A stretch of DNA of 24,365 bases from Conidiobolus incongruus B7586. Its lineage: Eukaryota > Entomophthoromycota > Entomophthoromycetes > Entomophthorales > Conidiobolaceae. The first letter of the stretch is position 1. Each line of letters begins with the position of its first letter. Below the pieces are notes generated by a model, which saw only the letters and a list, made by a program, of their open reading frames with translations, was not told the DNA's origin and did not search any database. Both the position numbers and the translations under genes were made by a program. The stretch is taken from NCBI GenBank assembly GCA_000697335.1, contig JNEM01008739.1, positions 1 to 24,365 on the forward strand, written 5' to 3'. Shown here one piece after another: positions 17,931 to 24,365 of this stretch.

Positions 17931-20125
17931 ATGACTGCTTCTGGATTTGTGGTGAATCGAGAATCCTCTCATAGGGATGAAGAGGAATATAATCGTCGCT
18001 TTCGTTATCCTACTACCCATTGGTTAGGCTCTGATTTTGCAAGACTTGCTTGTCTTTCATGCTGTTTATTGGGGTAAGTTACACTTTACGAAATTTTATT
18101 CAATAACTAACATAACTTTAGAATTCAATTTTGCTGTAAGTTAATATTCTTGCTTGTTAAATTAAATATCGAATTATCTAGAGAATATTTATTAATTTAA
18201 ATTTTTATTCAATTATCTAACGTTTTTTTTTCTTTATTTATATTTATTATTTTATATTATTATTTCAGGGACTGTCGAACTTGCTTATGGTATATATTTA
18301 TAATTTAATGTAATTTTATAGTTTATTAAATTTATTTAATTCAAAAATAAAAGGATCGCCATACTTATTATCTCTGGGTTTATCTAAATCTATGATGTCT
18401 TTGGTATGGTTAGCTGGGCCTATTTCAGGTAACTTAATATATTTCACAATAATATTATTTCGTTTGAAGTGGTAATTAATATAAATTTTAGGTCTAGTAA
18501 TGCAACCACTAGTTGGTGTTTGGAGTGATCAATGTACTTCGCCTTTAGGAAGACGAAGACCCTTTATGGTCGTTGGAACTGGTATGGTTTTATTTTCCCT
18601 CTTTACTATTGGCTGGACTGTGGAATTTGTTCAAAGCTTAGGTGGTCACCCTTCAGATGTAAGTTAAATTTTCCAATTGAATATCCTCTTTAATATTTAA
18701 AACTTTTTTTCAAAATTATAGGCCAAATATTTTGCCGTTATGTCTTTTTTCATAATGGATTTTGCTATTAACGCTGGTAAGCTTCAATTCAAAGTCTCTA
18801 TATTTAAAGTTCACCATATTAACTTTGTGTTTATAGTCCAAGCTTGTGCTAGAGCTTTAATTGTCGATATTTTACCTGGATCAATGCAAGAAATAGGTAA
18901 CGCATGGGCTAGCAGAATGATTGGATTAGGGAATGTCTTCGGCTATTTAATGGGATACCTTGATTTGGTGGCTATTTTCCCATTTTTTGGTGATAAGCAA
19001 CTAAAAGTTTTAACAGTCATAGCAGCCATATCATTAGTAGCAACTGTGACCATTACATCTATTTGTGTAGTTGAAAAAAGAATATATAATAGTGACCTTG
19101 ATGATTACGAGTTAAATCCATTTGAAAAAACCATCAAATCACTTGTTACAATTTTTAAAACTATGTTTAACCTCCCTGGGCCCATTGCCAAAGTTTGTCG
19201 TACCCAGTTCTTTTCCTGGATGGGATGGTTTCCATTCATGTTTTATGCCACAGTTTGGGTAGCTGAAATCGAATATTCAGGCAAGCCGCCAATTAATAAA
19301 TTAACTGAGACGCTATCTGGTGGTGATGACAGCGTAGGCGACTCAACACGGACTGGTTCGTTTGCTCTTGTTATTTTTGCTGTTGTTTCTTTAATATCTT
19401 CATTTGTTTTACCTTTGGTCGTTAAAAACAAAAATAATGAAGACTCCAATTCTAATTTTGGATTACGCAAATATTTCTTAAATCTTCCACAATGGTTTAC
19501 TTTAACATTAGCCATGTATGGGATTTGTATGTTATGTACTTCATTTGTTTGGACTGTTACTGGAGCAACAATATTAATAGCTGTTTGCGGTATCCCTTGG
19601 TCAGTTTCAATGTGGGCTCCCTTTTCACTGATAGCAGAACATTTAAGAAACCAATCTCATGACAGAGATTCAACTCACCAAGATGATGAATATCGTCGAC
19701 TTAGCGATATTGTCACAGATGATCATGAGCATGAACATGAACATGAAAGAGATGATGATACTGTTCCACTAGGTACACAGATCACATCTAATAACTACCT
19801 TTCACATCGCTCTAATCCATTGGATCTTCCTCCGCGTTATTCAGGAACATTCGATGAGCATGCAATCATACCTCAAACAAGTCATCAAGTTGAAGAAAAT
19901 TCACCAAAATCACTTGATGATGCTGGCATGATACTGGGAATTCATAACATTTATATTGTCATCCCTCAATTATTAATATCATTGATAGGTAGTATCATTT
20001 TTTATATCTATGAAGCTACTAAATCAAAGTCTTCTGGAATATCAACTATTCTAAAGCTTGCAGGTTTATTATCCATTGCAGCTAGTTTTGTTTCATTATC
20101 CATTTGGAAATCCAAGCATCCTTGA
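17931..20125 (+). CDS. SLC45/GPH-type sucrose or maltose H+ symporter
   Basis: Predicted 587-residue, 12-helix sugar/proton symporter of the sucrose transporter family (plant SUTs, fission yeast Sut1, animal SLC45). Exons: 17931-18073, 18122-18135 (14 nt), 18269-18289 (21 nt), 18354-18428, 18492-18658, 18722-18776, 18837-20125, all with GT-AG introns and continuous frame. Diagnostic blocks are [25 protein letters not shown] at about 39-63 (conserved acid in the first helix), [33 protein letters not shown], and SPLGRRRPF at 101-109 (the RxGRR loop between helices 2 and 3). [29 protein letters not shown] and [15 protein letters not shown] follow. A long hydrophilic loop (about 425-500) contains an alternating His-Glu run (H455 onward) and a DDDT acidic cluster; it precedes the last two helices. 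The plasma membrane is the likely site. The substrate (sucrose, maltose or another alpha-glucoside) cannot be told from sequence. Transcribed away from the 5-phosphatase gene. Confidence 0.9.
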
Positions 20126-20578
20126 TTGACATCTTTATATCATTCATTTTAATCAAATGTTAATAAATTTAACCGATTTCATTGTTTTATGTTTTCAAAA
20201 ATTATTTGACCTGTGTGTATAATATCAATTTATTATTATTTTATCATAGACGAAATCATTTCCATAAGACAGTCAATAATCTTAAATATTTTTGAAAATA
20301 TCCTAATTAATAAAAATCATGAAATTGGTTTTCCGACTGGTTAAATAAATAATCCAATTAAAGTCATAGTTAATTAAGTTATTAACTAAGTAATCTAATT
20401 TCAATGTAAATTTCATTAATTCCGATTATTAAATTTATTCTTTTATTTAGATTAATACATTTTTGTTTAATCTCTTTATTTTGTGAAAATATCTCCATTA
20501 AGTGTAGTAACTTAAAGAGTTTTGAATATTTGGTTGGTATTAAAATGTAACAATTTAAGAATAGCGAAATTAATACAG

Positions 20579-20602
20579 TTGAATATTTGAATATTTGAAT
20601 TA
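20579..20602. repeat. Short tandem repeat of an 8-bp unit
   Basis: About 2.5 copies of GAATATTT in a row, in gene-free DNA downstream of the sugar transporter. Simple repeat with no inferred role. Confidence 0.7.
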
Positions 20603-20819
20603 TCTTTCAGTTATTATATAACTGATCAATAAATAGTTTTTTATAAATACATGGGGGTAAGGGAATAGCTATTGATTTAATTATATATTTTTATATACAA
20701 TTCAATTAATATATTTGATTTATATATTTTCTTGATGAAAATTTGTAAAATTAAATTCCCAATATTTTGTTAATATTAATCCAAGCTCAAAATTGTTAAA
20801 TTCAACTGTGATCTAAGAA

Positions 20820-20845
20820 ATTAATATATATATATATATATTAAT
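20820..20845. repeat. 26-bp TA palindrome
   Basis: An alternating TA tract bordered by TTAA on each side, giving a perfect palindrome that could extrude as a cruciform. Such tracts are common in AT-rich fungal DNA. Confidence 0.75.
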
Positions 20846-22616
20846 ATTTCAAATTGAGTTAACAATTATTGAAATATATTAAATTGAAATATATAAAAAT
20901 AAAAACTCATTATAAGAAATACTTTCACCAATTCATTATTAAATCTAATATAAAATTTGGAGATAAAGATCAAATCCTTTGGGTTGACTTAATAGTTTTA
21001 GTTCTATTATGCTTTATCAAATGATCAAGTATTAATATAAGGGGCTGTAAATTAATTAACATTGATATTGGAATAAAGATATTTATTGTTTTATTTAAAA
21101 AGTATATACTTCATTATTTTCTACTAGCTATTGTATTTAAACATTTTTATGAATTTTACTTATCCTTGTCAACTTATAAATGGTTGAACGTCTATAATAC
21201 TGTTAATTATAAAATTTGTTCTGTATTTCAAAGTTTTTATACTTTTATATTTAAATGTCTTTATTGTGCAAGCGATTAGACATTGCTATATAAAATCACA
21301 AATTTCTCTTAATCATATTATTTTAGTTTTATAGATACTGAAATTTTGATATAGTATTTGAAATCACATTTGATTACAAATAAGTTTGAAAAAAATCTTT
21401 TAAATTTCTTATTTAATTTAAATAGGCTGAATGGAGACATTGAAAATTTTAACTAAATACGATAAATACCCCAATTATAGAATTTTCTATTATGAATATC
21501 ATTTTTATATAATGCTAATGGATCTCAATATCAGCTTTTAATTATGAATTCTATTTAATTATCAAAATTTAACTTGTATATTTTCAATTATATAGTAACT
21601 GATATATTAGCCATCATTGACACTTATTACTAACACTAGTAATATTATAAAGATCATGTCATTTGATTGATAAAATTTTGAAAATTTAAAACCACTGAAA
21701 TTTTTCAATAACCCAAAAAATGCATTAAAAAACAAGTAAATTTAATCATGAGTATATTTTTTAACTATTTATGGATCAAAATATATTTAACCATCAAGTT
21801 TATCATTATTCCATTATAGTTGCTCATATGATTAAGTTACTGAATTTTGTGATAATTTAAGTAATCACAATTGGTTCATTATTCAGCTTATAAATCCAAA
21901 GTTGAATGCATATATAGTGTTTGATTTGAGTGTATTACTACTGTTTATAATCTATTAAAATTATAATTAAACATATTATCATCGATAACTTATTTGGGAT
22001 TCGGGACATGAAAAAGAAGGTTGAACAAAACCATTGAATTATTTGATTTTACGTCAACAATTGGGTTAACCTATAAATTTATTAACATATAATTTAGAAA
22101 ATACAACTATGATATTACCATTATCATAAACTTTGCATTATAGCCACTAGCATGACTAATAAATATTTATATATATAAACATAATAATGATTGTTTAGAT
22201 ATATTTTTGATATTTATTTATATTATATATACAGATCATATATAATATTTAAGGATATTTGAAATATTTTGGAATGATTATACCTTAACTATTGTAACAA
22301 GTTAAATGAATTATATCATTCAATTGATTAATGATCTTAACATAAATACAAGTAATGCTTCTATTATTAATATTTGGATATGAATAATTATTGGATTTCG
22401 CTAATAATATGATTAAAATCTGTATATTTTGTACAATATTATAGTAAAATTTATTTATAAACTTAAAATAATAATCAATTTATGATTAATTTTCAGCAAA
22501 TCATATTACACATTGCATCATGATTATATTTATTTGAAAGTTTTAGACAGAATATTAATCATATGTCTACCTTTGAACTCAATTAGCCAAATACAATTGT
22601 TGGAAACTCAGTTGAA

Positions 22617-22735
22617 CACATGTGCATATTCTACACCACATGATTTTATAGTTTTTGAATGAGCCAATCATATTAATCATCTTGATATCATTGCAATATG
22701 ATTGGCTATGGATTGGTCACAATGGATTACATGTG
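22617..22735. promoter_or_regulatory. E-box cluster upstream of the bHLH gene
   Basis: Three CACATG/CATGTG E-boxes occur within 120 bp: the fully palindromic CACATGTG at 22617-22624, CACATG at 22637-22642 and CATGTG at 22730-22735. A looser CAATTG lies at 22594-22599. They are about 285-400 bp before the start of a bHLH gene whose basic region has the H-E-R residues that read CAnnTG half-sites. Autoregulation is a reasonable inference but not shown. Confidence 0.4.
22662..22716. promoter_or_regulatory. Inverted-repeat CCAAT boxes
   Basis: AGCCAATCATATT (22662-22674) and AATATGATTGGCT (22695-22707) are perfect 13-bp reverse complements separated by 20 bp. Each carries a CCAAT core. A third ATTGG lies at 22712-22716, 11 bp (about one helix turn) after the second. 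Paired CCAAT boxes are typical targets of the NF-Y/HAP complex. They lie about 300-360 bp before the bHLH start codon. Confidence 0.5.
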
Positions 22736-23019
22736 AAACTGATAATGACATTACACCAAATCCCTACAAATCCTAATTTTAAATTTCGATCATCATACTT
22801 AAATTCTGCTAGATTGCAATGATTTATTTCAATATGGCCCCAAATTAAACCCAAATAGTTAAGTTCAATTACTAGCAGAAAGTATATAACACACCTTTGT
22901 TTTACTGAATAATCCATTTTACTAATTTTACCCTTGAATATTAAATAAGTAAATCATCACCACCTAAATAATAAACCCTCTGCTTAATTAATTAATATAT
23001 TTATTAACTGCTTTGAAAC

Positions 23020-24108
23020 ATGATCTCACAGGGTGATTCAGCACAATCAGTCAACAACATTGATAACATTAAGCGCCCCGCCTCTCCAAATGGCGGATCG
23101 CCATCTTTCTATTATGAATCAGCACCAGCAACCCGTCCTCACTCTCCAGATCTCTATGACAGACAGTATTCACTCCCTCGTCCACCTAGTGATCAGGCTC
23201 AGTTTTTAGATTTCCAAGCCGAAATCAAAACCGAACAAAAAGATACCCCAGCTTCCACTAACAAAAACTCTGCTTCTTCTTCAAACAGCACAACTCGTCC
23301 AGGCACAACTAATCCCGGACCTTATGTGGTCGAAGGTGTTAATCTATTAAATAGAAACAGTTTAGACAGCAATGCAGTATGGGAACGCATGAAAAGAAGA
23401 AGAGAAAATCACAATACGGTCGAACGCCGTCGTCGTGATAACATTAATTCCCTCATATACGAATGTTCCGAATTAATTCCCCTCTCTGTTCAAGGATCTG
23501 ATTTCAAGCACAATAAAGGTAATATATTGAAAGTCACTGTACAGTATGTCAAACAACTTCAAGCAAAACTCCTTGCTGCCGTAGAAGAGAATGCAAAACT
23601 TAAGGGCACCGAGCCAGATCCCAACGATGTTGAATTCTGTACAGCTTCTAAAATATCCATCAACAGTCGTGCCCCTAGTCGTCTTCCTACCCGTCCCTCT
23701 TCACCCAAACTTGCAGCATCAGGCACTCTACCTAGCAATTTTGATGATTATTCTTTAGATATTCCTAAACCTGCTCAAGAATTCCGTCCTTTGATGATGG
23801 GGTCAGTCCAACGCCATGAACCCTATCCTATTCCTAGCTACTCTCGCAGTCGTGGCAATTTTGATTACACAGCGCAATTCCGATCTCTTCCGGTTTCACC
23901 TCACTTTGGCTCCCGCAAGGATGACTACTCACCTCCTGGTGGACTGCCCAACCTTTCAGCATTCAAGCTCCCACCGACTCACTGCGATAATGCTTCTACG
24001 TTACCTCCCATCAATCCATCCTCCCGCATCAATTCACCCAATCAATCTCAGCATCCCTCACCATCGCTCCCTCCGATTAGAGACTTAATTGGCCAAAACC
24101 AGACGTGA
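23020..24108 (+). CDS. bHLH transcription factor (USF/MITF-like class)
   Basis: Intronless gene for a 362-residue nuclear regulator. The basic helix-loop-helix covers about 125-185. Its basic region RRRENHNTVERRRRDNIN has H131, E135 and R139, the residues that make group B bHLH proteins recognise CACGTG-type E-boxes. Helix 1 is SLIYECSELIPL; the loop is followed by helix 2, KGNILKVTVQYVKQLQAKL. A short leucine-zipper-like extension (L180, L184, then VEENAKLKG) suggests dimerisation, although the zipper is brief. The basic region resembles USF, MITF and yeast Rtg3. N-terminal residues 1-120 are Ser/Pro-rich with possible phospho-sites (several SP) and IKTE (69-72), a good SUMO consensus. The C-terminal 180 residues are Pro/Ser-rich and end PPIRDLIG. 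Codons end in C more often than in neighbouring genes, seen by eye, perhaps reflecting high expression. Target genes cannot be deduced. Confidence 0.9.
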   Translation: MISQGDSAQSVNNIDNIKRPASPNGGSPSFYYESAPATRPHSPDLYDRQYSLPRPPSDQAQFLDFQAEIKTEQKDTPASTNKNSASSSNSTTRPGTTNPGPYVVEGVNLLNRNSLDSNAVWERMKRRRENHNTVERRRRDNINSLIYECSELIPLSVQGSDFKHNKGNILKVTVQYVKQLQAKLLAAVEENAKLKGTEPDPNDVEFCTASKISINSRAPSRLPTRPSSPKLAASGTLPSNFDDYSLDIPKPAQEFRPLMMGSVQRHEPYPIPSYSRSRGNFDYTAQFRSLPVSPHFGSRKDDYSPPGGLPNLSAFKLPPTHCDNASTLPPINPSSRINSPNQSQHPSPSLPPIRDLIGQNQT

Positions 24109-24365
24109 CTTAACTAACTGCAACTGTATACCATCTTCTTGCCTTTTTATATATACATATATCTTCTTCCAACTTCATTATTTAAAGTAAACTATTTATG
24201 TTTTTTTAATTTTAATTACTAATTATTCATACCTGATTATATCATTATTCTTCAATATTTAAGTACATCACATTTAAGATTTTTATTTTAATAATTTTTT
24301 AAATAATAAAAATAAATTAATATTATCTATAATATATTCTTAAAATTATAATAATAAATATATAA
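24109..24365. other. 3' flank of the bHLH gene
   Basis: AT-rich 3' UTR and downstream DNA to the window end. It contains T-rich tracts and several AATAAA-like hexamers near 24304-24315 that could serve as poly(A) signals. No further gene starts before the window ends. Confidence 0.5.

Larger units (their letters stand above)
20126..23019. other. Long gene-free region upstream of the bHLH gene
   Basis: About 2.9 kb with dense stops in all frames. It contains a short tandem repeat, a TA palindrome, and, in its last 400 bp, a CCAAT/E-box cluster (separate entries). The left end is the 3' flank of the sugar transporter and the right end the bHLH promoter. A 66-codon open stretch at 22717-22917 on the minus strand is not like any known protein. 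A long upstream region is common for regulatory genes. Confidence 0.6.

Noticed and set aside
18740-18836. Reading the sugar transporter from a Met at 18740 through to its stop
   Set aside because: That frame runs through an intron (18777-18836). Splicing it out joins FAINA to [14 protein letters not shown] as in the family, and five upstream exons supply the missing N terminus.
22717-22917. 66-codon open frame on the minus strand upstream of the bHLH gene
   Set aside because: Overlaps the CCAAT/E-box promoter region and has no family features; length is within chance for this region.
1-24365. CRISPR array, prophage, operon or secondary-metabolite cluster
   Set aside because: No spaced direct repeats, no polycistronic spacing and no biosynthetic core enzyme; the introns and tRNA features are eukaryotic.

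Overview
The window looks like nuclear DNA from an early-diverging, very AT-rich filamentous fungus ('zygomycete' grade). The evidence is short introns (about 45-75 bp) with GTA-type donors and TAG acceptors, intergenic DNA made almost only of A and T, and a fungal-type NADPH-oxidase regulator. Coactosin and a WD40 inositol 5-phosphatase are also present. Low-GC groups such as Glomeromycotina or Entomophthoromycotina would fit, but the genus cannot be fixed from sequence reading alone.

Layout from left to right. Positions 1-2113 carry no gene. A six-exon NoxR/p67phox-type gene (+, 2114-3820) is tail to tail with a four-exon coatomer gamma-subunit gene, SEC21 (-, 4121-7172). After 1.2 kb of AT-rich spacer comes a seven-exon gene (-, 8332-9936) encoding a coactosin-type ADF-H domain, a proline-rich linker and a C-terminal PH domain. 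Next is an eleven-exon gene for a secretory two-thioredoxin-domain, PDI-like protein (-, 10510-11849); its frame is kept only by a 4-nt microexon, and further 3' exons may give other tails. A tRNA-Ile(AAU) gene (-, 12452-12525) is followed, on its 5' side, by a 300-bp island (about 12538-12837) that is clearly less AT-rich than its surroundings. The island can be read as a fossil solo LTR inserted at a Pol III start site or as a structured RNA gene. An intronless gene (-, 13171-16563) encodes an 1130-residue protein with NPF and PxxP motifs, WD40 repeats, an inositol-polyphosphate 5-phosphatase domain and a UBA-like end. Divergent from it is a seven-exon SLC45/sucrose-type sugar/H+ symporter gene (+, 17931-20125). 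After 2.9 kb without genes comes an intronless bHLH transcription-factor gene (+, 23020-24108), with a CCAAT/E-box cluster about 300-400 bp upstream.

The genes do not form an operon or a biosynthetic cluster. Several share a theme of membrane traffic, phosphoinositides and cortical actin (SEC21, the WD40 5-phosphatase, coactosin-PH, and NoxR, which in other fungi works with Rac and Cdc24), but this is probably chance neighbourhood. All exon boundaries were joined by eye from splice signals, reading frame and family similarity. The points most worth checking are the island upstream of the tRNA, the coactosin-PH architecture, and the microexon and alternative 3' end of the PDI-like gene.
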